From: Pseudomonadota bacterium | Lineage (GTDB): Bacteria; Pseudomonadota; Gammaproteobacteria; Burkholderiales; Rhodocyclaceae | NCBI GenBank assembly: GCA_008501585.1 | Contig: QQUN01000021.1 | Span: 108,112 to 172,111 of the forward strand | Direction: 5' to 3' | DNA length: 64,000 nt | Shown here: in pieces, positions 1-9,056 of the stretch | Numbering within the stretch: the first letter of the stretch is position 1 | Layout of the letters: every line of letters starts with the position of its first letter | Position numbers and translations under genes: made by a program | Notes under the pieces: generated by a model | What the model saw: only the letters and a program-made list of their open reading frames with translations | Told to the model about the DNA's origin: nothing | The model's database searches: none

Positions 1-553
1 CAACGCCACCGATCACCGCACCGGCGATGGTGGCCAGGTCCTTGCCACTGCCTTTGCCCACCTGGTTGCCCAGCAAACCGCCCACCACGCCGCCGGCAAT
101 GGCGCCGACGCCGCTGCCTTTGCCGCGACGATCGAGTGTTTCCACCTGGGTCACGACGCCGCAATCCGGGCAGTATCGGGCGACCGGTTGCACCACCGGG
201 TCCGGGGCCGGTTGCGGCCGCGGGGCCTGTGCCACGACCGGTGCCGCGGCCGCTTTGGGTTTGGCTGTTGCGGGTGCCGGCGCCGCTGCCGTGGCCGCCT
301 GGGGCGGATTGGATTCCGGTGCGGACACCACGGCTGGCGTCGACGCCGGGGCGATATCCGCGGGGGTCAGCACGGTGACGGGAGCAGGTACGTCGGCCGG
401 CTGATCGGCTGTCGCCGGGGCGGGGAGCAGCTCGGGCTTGAGCGCAGCGTCGGAACCGGGGAGCCAGCCCATGAAGGCCGCCGTACCGGTCACGCAGAAG
501 GCGATGACGGCAGCCGCCGTCAGCCACTGAACGGGGTGAAGTGATGTGCGCAT
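1..553 (-). CDS. Glycine-zipper 2TM domain protein, C-terminus cut by window edge
   Basis: An open frame starts at an ATG at 553 and is still open at base 1, so only about 184 residues are visible. It begins with a short basic segment and one hydrophobic helix (about residues 10-31), likely a membrane anchor or uncleaved signal. A long Pro/Ala-rich linker follows (about 40-125), then a CPDC pair at about 128-131 and a glycine-rich segment with repeated GG..GG spacing (AIAGGVVGG, LGNQVG). That last part is the hallmark of the glycine-zipper 2TM family (SlyB/Rickettsia 17 kDa antigen type), which sits in the envelope. The role is unknown. The CPDC motif could bind metal or form a disulfide; this is inference. 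The gene appears monocistronic, with about 90 bp before mnmC. Confidence 0.75.
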   Translation of the reverse strand, partial: MRTSLHPVQWLTAAAVIAFCVTGTAAFMGWLPGSDAALKPELLPAPATADQPADVPAPVTVLTPADIAPASTPAVVSAPESNPPQAATAAAPAPATAKPKAAAAPVVAQAPRPQPAPDPVVQPVARYCPDCGVVTQVETLDRRGKGSGVGAIAGGVVGGLLGNQVGKGSGKDLATIAGAVIGGV

Positions 554-645
554 GGTGGGTGTCCCACTATTGGAGGTCATGCGCATTTAACGCGAGGCCA
601 CCGCCAGGCGAGGACTGCCGAAAGAAAGCCTTACAAAAGGCGGAT

Positions 646-2565
646 TCAGCCGTCGCTGGGAAAGCGTTCGCGCCGTGCCCGCCGGAGCACGAAGCGGCCG
701 GGGTCGATGGCGTCGACCAGATCGCGTTCGAGCGGCAGCGGGTCGCCGTCGAGCTGGCTGGCCAGGGTTTCGGCGACAATGGCCGACCACACCAGGCCGC
801 GCGCGCCAAAGCCGGAGATGGCGTACAGGCCGGGCTCACGCGCGACCTGATCCAGTGTGGCGTCCGGCGGATAGGTGCCTGGGGCGGCGATGGCCCCGAC
901 CATGGGCAGCCGGTCCGGTGAGGCCGGGCGGAAGCCGACGCGCCCGGCCATGGGTGTGTCGCCAAGCGTCTGGCTGAAACCGGGCAGGATGAAATCGAGC
1001 TTGGCGAGGTTGTCGATGTGCTCGCTCTCGCGCAGGGCGGGGTCGTCGTCATCGACCAGGAAGGTCGCGCCGGCGCAGCGCACGCCGTCGATGGCCGGGC
1101 TGACGTAACCAAGGCGGCACACCACGATATCGGGCGCACTGCCTTCGGTTGCGGGCAGGTGGCTGACCTGGCCGCGTGCCGCGCGCACCGGCAGCGTAGC
1201 GGCCTGGGTGAAGCGCCGGATGTCGGCGCCGTTGGCCAGGATGACGCAGGCGCTTTCGGCGAGGATGTCGCCATGCTGATCGCGCACCTGCCAGCGGTCG
1301 TCGTGGCGCGCCAGGGCGCTGACCGACACTCCGTAGCGCACGCTCAATCCGTCGCCCGCGGCGGCGATGTTGGCCGTGCACAGGCTGGGCGGCTGGACCC
1401 AGCCGCTGCCGGGGAACCACCACCCGCCCACCGCCAGCGGCCAGCCGGCGAGGGCGCTGGCTTCAGCGTGGTCGACATGGCGGAGAAAGTCGGCCGGCGG
1501 CTGCTGGCTGTCGACCACCTCGCGCTGGCGGGTTTCGTGCTGCGGATCGCGCGCCAGGTGCAGCACGCCGGTGGGGGCCCAGCGCACGGCATGGCCGCTT
1601 GCGCCAAGCGCGTTGAGATGGCGGATGCCGGCCAGCGTACCGGCGCGGGTCAGGCGGGCGAGGCGGTTGTCGTCGAGGCTGGGCAGGGGCCGCAAGACGC
1701 CGGCGAGGTTGCCCGAGGCGCCCTGGCCGGGGCCATCGGCCGCGTCGAGCAACAGGACCTGCCAGCCGCGCTTGACCAGGCGATGGGCCAGCGAGGTGCC
1801 GGCGAGCCCGGCGCCGATAATGATGGCCTCACGCTCGTGTGGCGTGCGACGCTTTTCGGGCGCGCCGGCAATGTGCCCGCGCAGCATCTCGCTCTTGCCG
1901 GTAAAGCCGCGGACCTTGTCGATGCGGAAGCGGGCGTACTCCAGGTGCTGGCGCACTTCGCGGGAGACCGACCAGGTGGCCAGCGTAGCGACCGGCGCAG
2001 CCAGCGCGGCGAGCTGGTGGCACAGTCGGGCCGACCACAAGTCCGGGTTGCGGGCGGGGGAAAAACCGTCGAGATAGAACGCGTCCACCCGGGCGTCGAG
2101 CTTGGCGAGGGCGTCGTTCGCGTCGCCGAACACCAGCGTCAGCGCCACGCGGCCGTCCTCGAGCCACAGGCGATGGTGGCCGGGCGTCAGCGTGGGCCAT
2201 TGTGCGCACAGGCGGGCCGACAACGTGGCCAGCTCGGGCCAGCGGCGGTGTGCCACGGCCAGATCGCTGGCGCTGAACGGGTGCTTCTCGATCGAGATGA
2301 AATGCAGCCGGTCGCAGCGCTTCGGGTCGTCGCGCCAGGCCGCCCAGGTGGCAAGAAAGTTCAGCCCGAGACCGAAGCCGGTTTCCAGAATGACGAAGCG
2401 CGGCTTGCGCTGCCAGCGGTGCGGGAGCTGGTTGCCCTCGAGGAAGACATGCCGGCTCTGGCCCAGCGCGCCGTGCTGGGTGTGATAGACATCGCCAAAG
2501 CGCGCCGAGTACGGGGTGCCATCTGCCGTGGTGTCCAGCTGCGCGGGTTCGATCCGCTCGTACAT
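646..2565 (-). CDS. mnmC: Bifunctional tRNA mnm5s2U34 biosynthesis protein MnmC
   Basis: The 639-residue product has the fused layout of MnmC. An N-terminal SAM-dependent methyltransferase half (DUF752) shows ETGFGLGLNF at about 55-65. A C-terminal FAD oxidoreductase half (DAO fold) opens with the dinucleotide-binding motif IIGAGLAGTS at about 245. Family knowledge: the FAD half converts cmnm5(s2)U34 to nm5(s2)U34 and the methyltransferase half adds the methyl group, finishing wobble-base modification in tRNAs for Lys, Glu and Gln. The ATG at 2565 overlaps the stop of the upstream hypothetical gene (TGATG, one shared base), which implies translational coupling. It is the last gene of a lysS-hypothetical-mnmC run, a coherent tRNA-function operon. 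Confidence 0.95.
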   Translation of the reverse strand: MYERIEPAQLDTTADGTPYSARFGDVYHTQHGALGQSRHVFLEGNQLPHRWQRKPRFVILETGFGLGLNFLATWAAWRDDPKRCDRLHFISIEKHPFSASDLAVAHRRWPELATLSARLCAQWPTLTPGHHRLWLEDGRVALTLVFGDANDALAKLDARVDAFYLDGFSPARNPDLWSARLCHQLAALAAPVATLATWSVSREVRQHLEYARFRIDKVRGFTGKSEMLRGHIAGAPEKRRTPHEREAIIIGAGLAGTSLAHRLVKRGWQVLLLDAADGPGQGASGNLAGVLRPLPSLDDNRLARLTRAGTLAGIRHLNALGASGHAVRWAPTGVLHLARDPQHETRQREVVDSQQPPADFLRHVDHAEASALAGWPLAVGGWWFPGSGWVQPPSLCTANIAAAGDGLSVRYGVSVSALARHDDRWQVRDQHGDILAESACVILANGADIRRFTQAATLPVRAARGQVSHLPATEGSAPDIVVCRLGYVSPAIDGVRCAGATFLVDDDDPALRESEHIDNLAKLDFILPGFSQTLGDTPMAGRVGFRPASPDRLPMVGAIAAPGTYPPDATLDQVAREPGLYAISGFGARGLVWSAIVAETLASQLDGDPLPLERDLVDAIDPGRFVLRRARRERFPSDG

Positions 2566-3074
2566 CAGTGAACCGTTGGCGGAATGTCGGTTGGCGCGGG
2601 CGTGACGGCCTCCGGCAAGGGAAGGTCGTCCAGATGCAGATCCCAGTCCGCCTTGGCGGCGGTACTGCGGATCATCGCACACAGGGCCTGCATCAAGGCC
2701 TTGTCGCAGTCGAAGCTGACCTGTCGTGCGCGCGTCTCGCCGAGCATGATCCGGCACAGCGGGCCTTCGAGCGGCTCGAGCCGGCTCTCGGTGGCCAGCA
2801 GGGGCTCGGTGCCCAGGGGGTGCGCCAGATCCGTCTCGTCGAAGGGCGCCTTGAAGGTGCCCGACGCCTCGACCTCGGTCGGCTCGGCCGTACGGGCGCC
2901 CGGCGCCTTGCGGGAGAGGTGGCTGTTGAGCATGCGCTGCAGCCCCGGCCACAGCGCCTTGAGCAGGCGCCGGGTGATCAGGACGCCGATCTCTTCGCGC
3001 TGGGCCGTGGCGATGCGCAGGAGCATGCGATCGGCCCGCGCATCGTAGGCCACCTGGAGTTGCTGGATCTGCAT
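2565..3074 (-). CDS. Conserved hypothetical protein between lysS and mnmC
   Basis: This 169-residue soluble protein has no signal peptide or membrane segment, and I do not recognise a named domain. Its N-terminal 60 residues (MQIQQLQVAYD, then ITRRLLKALWPGLQ) look like a compact alpha/beta unit. A charged, low-complexity linker follows at about 60-95 and a second folded part at about 95-150. It begins 11 bp after the lysS stop and its own stop overlaps the mnmC start, so it is very probably made from the lysS transcript. The position suggests a link with tRNA charging or modification, but that is inference from context only. Confidence 0.8.
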   Translation of the reverse strand: MQIQQLQVAYDARADRMLLRIATAQREEIGVLITRRLLKALWPGLQRMLNSHLSRKAPGARTAEPTEVEASGTFKAPFDETDLAHPLGTEPLLATESRLEPLEGPLCRIMLGETRARQVSFDCDKALMQALCAMIRSTAAKADWDLHLDDLPLPEAVTPAPTDIPPTVH

Positions 3075-3085
3075 CGTGCGCCGGC

Positions 3086-4585
3086 TTACTCCGGCCGCAT
3101 CTGCGGGAACAGGATCACGTCGCGGATGGCGGGGCTGTCGGTCAGCAGCATGACCAGGCGGTCGATGCCGATGCCGCAGCCGCCGGTGGGGGGCAGGCCG
3201 AACTCGAGCGCGCGGATGTAGTCGGCGTCGTAGAACATGGCCTCGTCGTCGCCGGCTTCCTTGGCTTCGACCTGGGCACGGAAGCGCGCGGCCTGGTCTT
3301 CCGGATCGTTCAGCTCGGAGAAGCCGTTGGCGATCTCGCGGCCGACGATGAACAGCTCGAAGCGCTCGGTGATTTCCGGATTGGTGTCCGAGGCACGCGC
3401 CAGCGGGCTGACTTCGACCGGGTAGTCGATGATGAAGGTCGGCTCCCACAGCTCGGCTTCGGCGCAGGCCTCGAACAGTTGCAGTTGCAGGCTGCCCAGG
3501 CCACCGGGCTTGACGCTCTCGCCGAAGGCGTTGATCTTGGCCTTGAGCCACTCGGCGTCGGCCAGTTGCTCGAGCGTGAAGCCCGGGTGGTACTTGCGGA
3601 TCGCCTCGACGATGGTCAGGCGGTGGAAGGGCTTGGACAGGTCGAGTTCGCGGCCCTGGTACTGGAACACCTCGGTACCCAGCGCCTCGCGCGCGGCCTG
3701 GCGGATGAGGCCTTCGGTGAAGTTCATCAGGCTCTGATAGTTCGCGTAGGCCTCGTAGAACTCCATCATGGTGAATTCGGGGTTGTGACGCGGGCTGAGG
3801 CCTTCGTTGCGGAAGTTGCGGTTGACCTCGAACACCTTCTCGAAGCCGCCCACCACCAGGCGCTTGAGGTAGAGCTCGGGCGCGATGCGCAGGAACAGCT
3901 CCATGTCGAGCGCGTTGTGGTGGGTGGTGAAGGGCTTGGCCGAGGCACCGCCGGGGATGGGGTGCATCATCGGCGTTTCGACCTCGAGGAAGCCGTGGCT
4001 CATCATGTAGTTGCGGATCGACTGCACCATGCGGCTGCGCGCCACGAAGGTGAAGCGCGACTGCTCGTTCATGATCAGGTCGAGATAGCGCTGGCGGTAC
4101 TTGGTTTCCTGGTCGGTCAGGCCGTGGAACTTTTCGGGCAGCGGGCGCAGGTTTTTGGACAGCAGGCGGATCTCGGTGCAGTTGACCGTCAGCTCGCCGG
4201 TCTTGGTCTTGAACAGCGTGCCGACCGCGCCGACGATGTCGCCGATGTCCCAATGCTTGAAGTCGGCGTGCACATCTTCGCCCACGCCCTGGTTGCTCAC
4301 ATACAGCTGGATGCGGCCCGACAGGTCCTGAATGGTGGCGAAGCTGGCCTTGCCCATGACGCGCTTGAGCATGACGCGGCCGGCCACGCGCACTTCCACC
4401 GGGGTTTCCTCGAGGGCCTCGCGGGTCTTCTCGCCATACATTTCGTCAAGCTTGCCGGCGGTGTTCTCGCGCGAGAAATCGTTGGGGTAGGCACGCCCGG
4501 TCTCGCGCCATGCCCGCAGCTTTTCGCGGCGTTCGGCGATGAGGTGGTTTTCGTCGGCGGAAGGCGTGGAGTTCTGTTCTGACAT
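3086..4585 (-). CDS. lysS: Lysyl-tRNA synthetase, class II
   Basis: The 499-residue protein attaches lysine to tRNA-Lys. An N-terminal OB-fold anticodon-binding domain lies at about 60-160 and the class II catalytic core at about 180-495. The core shows motif 2 ([14 protein letters not shown]) and motif 3 ([12 protein letters not shown]) close to the C-terminus. Length is typical (E. coli LysS is about 505). The start is the ATG before SEQNSTPS; an upstream in-frame extension to 4657 lacks homology-like sequence. In many proteobacteria prfB lies directly upstream of lysS. Here prfB is 6.5 kb away, separated by the condensin genes and a divergent GGDEF gene. Confidence 0.97.
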   Translation of the reverse strand: MSEQNSTPSADENHLIAERREKLRAWRETGRAYPNDFSRENTAGKLDEMYGEKTREALEETPVEVRVAGRVMLKRVMGKASFATIQDLSGRIQLYVSNQGVGEDVHADFKHWDIGDIVGAVGTLFKTKTGELTVNCTEIRLLSKNLRPLPEKFHGLTDQETKYRQRYLDLIMNEQSRFTFVARSRMVQSIRNYMMSHGFLEVETPMMHPIPGGASAKPFTTHHNALDMELFLRIAPELYLKRLVVGGFEKVFEVNRNFRNEGLSPRHNPEFTMMEFYEAYANYQSLMNFTEGLIRQAAREALGTEVFQYQGRELDLSKPFHRLTIVEAIRKYHPGFTLEQLADAEWLKAKINAFGESVKPGGLGSLQLQLFEACAEAELWEPTFIIDYPVEVSPLARASDTNPEITERFELFIVGREIANGFSELNDPEDQAARFRAQVEAKEAGDDEAMFYDADYIRALEFGLPPTGGCGIGIDRLVMLLTDSPAIRDVILFPQMRPE

Positions 4586-4778
4586 GTGTGGCTCGTTTGA
4601 ATGATGGCGAATCCGGGCCGGGGGAGCGCCGGCGGCGGAAAGCCGCAATTTTCGCATAACCGTGGCGAGAAGTCGCTCGTGGCGCCGACGGCGCAGCGAT
4701 GCAGCGCAAAAGAAGGCGGATTGGGGCTTAAAGACATCGACTTTGCGCCGTTATACGACTCATCTGCGGAAGCCAAGC

Positions 4779-5843
4779 ATGCGAACACGAACCGGCGACA
4801 CCCTTCTGGCCTTGCTCAAGGCCGCGCAACACCTCACCTCGCTTCACGCGCGGGATGCCTTGTTGCGAGCGTTCTGCGTCGGCGCCCAGCGCGCGTTGGG
4901 TGCAGCACGATGCGATGTGTACGTACTTGGGCCGGGGTTCGGTCGGCGGGGGGCCGAACGCATCGGCTGGAGCGGCGGCGAGGGCGTCGGTGGCGACTGG
5001 GACGATGCACCCGATGACAAGGCCGCCCCGAATGAAGACGCCTTTCTGGCCCTGGCGGTCGATGCGCCTGCCGGTTTTCACCGCGAGCGAAACCCCGATG
5101 GATGGCGGCTGGCGTTTCAGGTGCGCCATGCCGATCGTGTCCGCTGGGTGCTCGATGTCCACACGCCCACCGCCGTGGCGGCGGTCGCCATCGACGGCGT
5201 GCGTGCCTACATCCATTGCTTCGAGCGGCTGATGGCCCACTGGGACTACGCCAACCTCGACACCCTGACCGGCCTGCTCAATCGCAAGACCTTCGACGAG
5301 CAGTTCGATCAGCTCATTGCCGTTGCCGAGCGGGCGCGCCGACAGGACGGCGAGCGCCGTGAAGACAAGGCCCCGCCCGACCCCGCCTGGCTGGGCATTG
5401 TCGATATCGATCATTTCAAGAACATCAACGACACCTGGGGGCACTTGTTTGGCGATGAGGTGTTGATTCGCCTGGCCGACTGCATGCGGGGTGCGTTCCG
5501 CGGTTCGGACAAACTCTTCCGCTTCGGCGGCGAAGAATTCGTGGTGATGTTGCGCAATGTGTCGGCGGACACCGTGACCAGCATCTTCGAGCGTTTCCGG
5601 GCGCAGGTCGAGACTCACCATTTTCCGCAGGTCGGCACGGTGACATGCTCGATTGGCTTCGCCCAGGTCGATGACCGCTTGCCGCCGGCCGAGTTGCTCG
5701 GCCGGGCCGACTCGGCGCTCTACTACGGCAAGTCGCACGGACGCAACTGCACCTGGGCCTACGAAGCGCTGGTAGCCACCGGCAAATTGGTGGCCACCAC
5801 GGCCACCAGCAGCGCCCAGCAGGACGCCGACCAGTACTTCTGA
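4779..5843 (+). CDS. Diguanylate cyclase (GGDEF domain protein)
   Basis: The 354-residue protein makes the second messenger c-di-GMP from two GTP. The N-terminal 165 residues form a sensor-like region without membrane segments (possibly GAF-like, not certain). The GGDEF domain covers about 170-335, with the active-site variant GGEEF at 250-254, which is catalytically competent in known enzymes. An RGSD at 241-244, with exactly five residues before GGEEF, matches the allosteric I-site (RxxD), so product inhibition is expected. The ATG at 4779 is preferred because GCGGAAG lies at ribosome-binding distance; a longer in-frame start at 4662 is possible. It is divergent from lysS and convergent with mksB, with 13 bp between them. 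Confidence 0.93.
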   Translation: MRTRTGDTLLALLKAAQHLTSLHARDALLRAFCVGAQRALGAARCDVYVLGPGFGRRGAERIGWSGGEGVGGDWDDAPDDKAAPNEDAFLALAVDAPAGFHRERNPDGWRLAFQVRHADRVRWVLDVHTPTAVAAVAIDGVRAYIHCFERLMAHWDYANLDTLTGLLNRKTFDEQFDQLIAVAERARRQDGERREDKAPPDPAWLGIVDIDHFKNINDTWGHLFGDEVLIRLADCMRGAFRGSDKLFRFGGEEFVVMLRNVSADTVTSIFERFRAQVETHHFPQVGTVTCSIGFAQVDDRLPPAELLGRADSALYYGKSHGRNCTWAYEALVATGKLVATTATSSAQQDADQYF

Positions 5844-5856
5844 GCCGCGACGGCGC

Positions 5857-8649
5857 TCAGTCGCGCTGGCGTTGCAGCACCCCGATCGGCGGTGCCCATT
5901 CCTCTGCCGGCGGTTTCTTGCGCGTCACCAGCGTCAGCTGTGCCGGCGCGAACACATTGGCGTTGTGCGTCACCGGCGTGGTGATCAGGTATTGCGCGCG
6001 GGTGGCACGCAGGAAGGCGCCGACCCGGTCGATGTTGGCCACGTCCAGGTGGGCGAAGGGCTCGTCGATGAACACGAAGCCGCCCGGACGGGTCTCGTCC
6101 ATCAGCAGCGCGATCAGCAGGATCAGCGACTTCATCACCTGCTGGCCGCCGGAGGCCTCGCCGTCGTTGAGGCCAACCGCGCCCTTGCGGTCGAAATCGA
6201 AGCGCACCTCCAGCCCCGAGCGGTTCAGCGCTGCGTCGTCGTTGTCCAGATGCGGCACCGGGCAGTCCACCTCGACATGCGCCAGTTCGCCCAGCGCCTT
6301 GAGGTTGCGGCTGTACTGGCGCACCGTGGCGCGCAGCTTGCCGATGTAGGCCCCGCGCGCCTCGTCGGTGTGGCGGCGGGCGGTGGCGCAGTAGCCCTGG
6401 CGCGTGGCGTAGTCGCGCTCGCGGCGGTCGAGCTCGTCGAGCAGTCGGTCGCGCAGGGTGAGCACGGCGGCGTCCTGCACCCAGTCGCCGTGCTCCAGCC
6501 GCTGGCGCAAGCGCTCGGCCTCGGCGCGGGCGCTGCGCGCATCGCCATAGCGTTCGATGAGCGCCTCGATGCCCTCGCCGCGGCGCCAGGCCGGCGGCAT
6601 GCCGCGACGCAGACGGCGCAGGCGCTGCACGCGCTGGGCCTGGGACTGGCGGCGCGGGCGGTCTTCGCTGTCGAGCAGGCCGAGGCGTTGCTCATGCGTG
6701 GCCAGCTCGCGGCGGCGGCGGTCGAGTTCGATCTGGATGCCGTTGAGGCGCTCGCCGATGCTGTCGAGCGCGCCCTGCAGTTCGGTGCGTTCCGCGATCG
6801 CGCCGGTGAGTGCCTTGCGGGCCACCGGCAGCTCGGCCTCTGCCTCGGCAAAGGCCTGGGCGCGGGCAGCCAGCTGCGGTGCAGCGCTCAGGCCGAGCAG
6901 CTGGCTGCGCAGGGTGGCGAGGCGGTCGCGCAGCGTGTCCATTTGCGGGCGCAGCGGGCTCAGCGCCTTGTCCAGCTCGCGCACCTCGGCCGACAGCACA
7001 TCGATGCGCGCCTGGCGCGCCAGCTCGCCGAAGTGGAATTCACGCGGACGGCCCAGGTGGCGGGCGCCGCGGCGCTCGCGGTGATAGGCGTCGCGAGTGA
7101 TCCATTCGGTGTCGCGCGGCAACGCGCTGCCGGCGGCGGCATCCTCGACGCGGGTGATGCGGTTGAGCAGATCGGCCAGCCAGCGCGGCACCGGGCCGGC
7201 AAAACGCACCACCTCGGCCAGCGTGTCGCGCTGGGCCGGCGGGGCGTTTTCGCAGTCGGCGACGATGAAGTGGCGGAAGCGCTCGCGCTCGCCCAGCGCC
7301 CAGGCCTGGTGCCGGTCGGCGGCGCGTTCGAGCAGCAGCACATGACGGTAGGGGCGCAGCACCGCTTCGATGGCGCCTTGCCAGGCGGCGTCGGTGATCT
7401 CGATGGCCTCGGACAGCGCGCGGTGGCCGATGCCGGCCTCGGTGAGCTGGGCGCGGAAGGCGCGCACCTCGGGGTCCGAGGGCGGGCTGCTGCGCTCATG
7501 GGCATGGGCGAGGGCGTCCTTGGCGGTTTCGAAGCGGGCGATCAGCTCACGCTCCTGGGCGCGCAGGGCCGTCAGCTCCGCCTCGACGGACTCGTGCTCG
7601 GCCTCGATGGCGGCGGCGTCCTGGCCTTCTTCACGGGCCAGCAGCTCGCGCAGGGCATTGCGCTCGGTGAGCACGCGTTCGAGGTCGCGCACGCGGTCGT
7701 GGGCGCTCAAATGGCGCTGTTCGACGGCGAGGAATTCGCTGCGCGCCTTGGCGCGGGCGGCTTCTTCGGCCGTGCGCTCGGCCTCGACCTGAGCGATGCG
7801 CTGGCGCGCCGCGACCAGGCCTTGCTGGCGCTCACGCCGCTCCCCGTCCTGGGCGCGCAGCTGGCTGCGTTCGGCACGGATGTCGCGGCGCAGCTCGAAG
7901 GCTTCGAGGCGCGGCACGATCTCGGCGTCGAGCGCGGAGAGCTCGTCGGTGATCTGCTTCCATTCCAGAAAGCGGTCGGCTTCGAGCCGCTTGGCTTCGG
8001 CCTGGGCGCGCAGGCGGTCGAGGTCGATCGACAGGCTGTCGAGTTCGCGCTCGGCGTTTTGCTGCTCTTCGCGGGCGACATCGTAGTTGTCGAGCACTTC
8101 CTTGTCGCCGAACACGTCGAACACCAGTTCGAGCAGCGCCTTGGGCGCGTATTCGCACAGCTTGTCGGTGTCGCCTTGCTCCAGCGCCAGCACCTTGGCA
8201 ATGGCGGGGGTCAGGCCGCCGGCGGCGAGCCGGCTCTGGTAGTCGCGCAGGCCGATCCAATCATTGTCGGTGTCGAGCGCTTCGATCTCGACGTCGCCGT
8301 CGACGATGGTGTAGTCGCGCGTCCACTCGCCGCCGGCGCGGCGGATGCGGCAGGCCAGGGTGACGGTGTCGGCCAGGCAGGGGAAGAACGGCCGCCGGCC
8401 GGTGGCGCCGGGCAGGTTGGCGACGGTAGCACGGATCCAGGCGTGGCTGCGGTTGGCACGGCGCACATAGCGGCGGAAGTCGCGCTTGCCCGAGCAGCGC
8501 AGGGCGAACAGCGTGCGCAAGGCGTCGAGCAGGGTGGTCTTGCCCGAGCCGTTGGGGCCGACGATGGTGATGATCTGGGCGTCGAGCGGCAGCGTGAAGC
8601 GGCGCCAGAAGTCCCAGTGGACCAGTTCGATCTGTTTGATATGGAACAT
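5857..8649 (-). CDS. mksB: SMC-like condensin ATPase, MksB/MukB-type
   Basis: The 930-residue protein has the SMC plan. A Walker A (GPNGSGKTT) sits at residues 31-39. A long, Arg/Glu/Ala-rich coiled coil covers about 200-390, and a globular hinge-like region about 395-560. A returning coiled coil follows at about 560-780. The C-terminal head has an ABC-type signature around EASGGQQ (about 845) and Walker B with FIDEPFAHLD (about 885). It is shorter than MukB (about 1480) and fits the short-arm Mks class. Family role: loop extrusion and compaction of the chromosome together with a kleisin and a KITE subunit, which here are the two genes upstream. There is no nuclease partner (MksG/JetD) nearby. 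No strong ribosome-binding site precedes the ATG at 8649. Confidence 0.85.
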   Translation of the reverse strand: MFHIKQIELVHWDFWRRFTLPLDAQIITIVGPNGSGKTTLLDALRTLFALRCSGKRDFRRYVRRANRSHAWIRATVANLPGATGRRPFFPCLADTVTLACRIRRAGGEWTRDYTIVDGDVEIEALDTDNDWIGLRDYQSRLAAGGLTPAIAKVLALEQGDTDKLCEYAPKALLELVFDVFGDKEVLDNYDVAREEQQNAERELDSLSIDLDRLRAQAEAKRLEADRFLEWKQITDELSALDAEIVPRLEAFELRRDIRAERSQLRAQDGERRERQQGLVAARQRIAQVEAERTAEEAARAKARSEFLAVEQRHLSAHDRVRDLERVLTERNALRELLAREEGQDAAAIEAEHESVEAELTALRAQERELIARFETAKDALAHAHERSSPPSDPEVRAFRAQLTEAGIGHRALSEAIEITDAAWQGAIEAVLRPYRHVLLLERAADRHQAWALGERERFRHFIVADCENAPPAQRDTLAEVVRFAGPVPRWLADLLNRITRVEDAAAGSALPRDTEWITRDAYHRERRGARHLGRPREFHFGELARQARIDVLSAEVRELDKALSPLRPQMDTLRDRLATLRSQLLGLSAAPQLAARAQAFAEAEAELPVARKALTGAIAERTELQGALDSIGERLNGIQIELDRRRRELATHEQRLGLLDSEDRPRRQSQAQRVQRLRRLRRGMPPAWRRGEGIEALIERYGDARSARAEAERLRQRLEHGDWVQDAAVLTLRDRLLDELDRRERDYATRQGYCATARRHTDEARGAYIGKLRATVRQYSRNLKALGELAHVEVDCPVPHLDNDDAALNRSGLEVRFDFDRKGAVGLNDGEASGGQQVMKSLILLIALLMDETRPGGFVFIDEPFAHLDVANIDRVGAFLRATRAQYLITTPVTHNANVFAPAQLTLVTRKKPPAEEWAPPIGVLQRQRD

Positions 8650-8732
8650 GTGATCGGTGTTGAGTCAGTAGCAGTCTGCGACCATGGCCGCCGTACGTGA
8701 TTTCGCTAGAGGGGAGTGGCGCGAAGCCGGAC

Positions 8733-9056
8733 TCATCTTCGCCCGCATTGCAGTCGATAGCGCTCAGATATGTAGTGGTTGCGACTGCTTTTAAGGTCTT
8801 CGATACGAGCGATGTGATTCGGTTGGCGCAATTGGCTGTCGATTTGATCGATCTGTTCTTGGAGCCAGTCGCAGCAGGCTTTGGCACTTGAGCAAGAGAC
8901 CGAACCGGTCGCTTTGTCGATGCTCACTTTCCCGATAGGTAAAGCCGATTTTTGCGTTTCTGAGCTGCTGCCCGCATGGGCACCACTGAGTGCAAAGGCG
9001 TGCTGGGTCCAGAGCACTGCGGCGACACTAACTGCCAAGCGGATTGCGCGAACCAT
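8733..9056 (-). CDS. Small exported cysteine-containing protein of unknown function
   Basis: The 107-residue product starts with a typical Sec signal (basic MVRAIR, hydrophobic stretch, cleavage likely after QHAFA). The mature part has five cysteines (one in SCSS, two in KACC, one in LQCG and none in between) with an amphipathic, charged helix linking them; I count four clustered positions available for disulfides. The ATG shares one base with the mksE stop (TGATG), so translation is probably coupled. Base use is clearly AT-richer than the flanking condensin genes, which suggests recent acquisition. I do not recognise the family. An exported protein inside an operon for a cytoplasmic DNA machine is out of place. 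An 83-bp gap follows before mksB. Confidence 0.65.
   Translation of the reverse strand: MVRAIRLAVSVAAVLWTQHAFALSGAHAGSSSETQKSALPIGKVSIDKATGSVSCSSAKACCDWLQEQIDQIDSQLRQPNHIARIEDLKSSRNHYISERYRLQCGRR

Noticed and set aside
4662..4778. An earlier start for the diguanylate cyclase at 4662
   Set aside because: The extra N-terminus is Arg-rich with no domain character, and the ATG at 4779 has a better ribosome-binding site.
5872..8700. A very long open frame on the plus strand opposite mksB, and similar long antisense frames opposite mnmC, purL and recJ
   Set aside because: They mirror high-GC genes with strong third-position bias, carry low-complexity Ala/Gly/Arg translations and contain no domain motifs, whereas the opposite strand encodes recognisable proteins.
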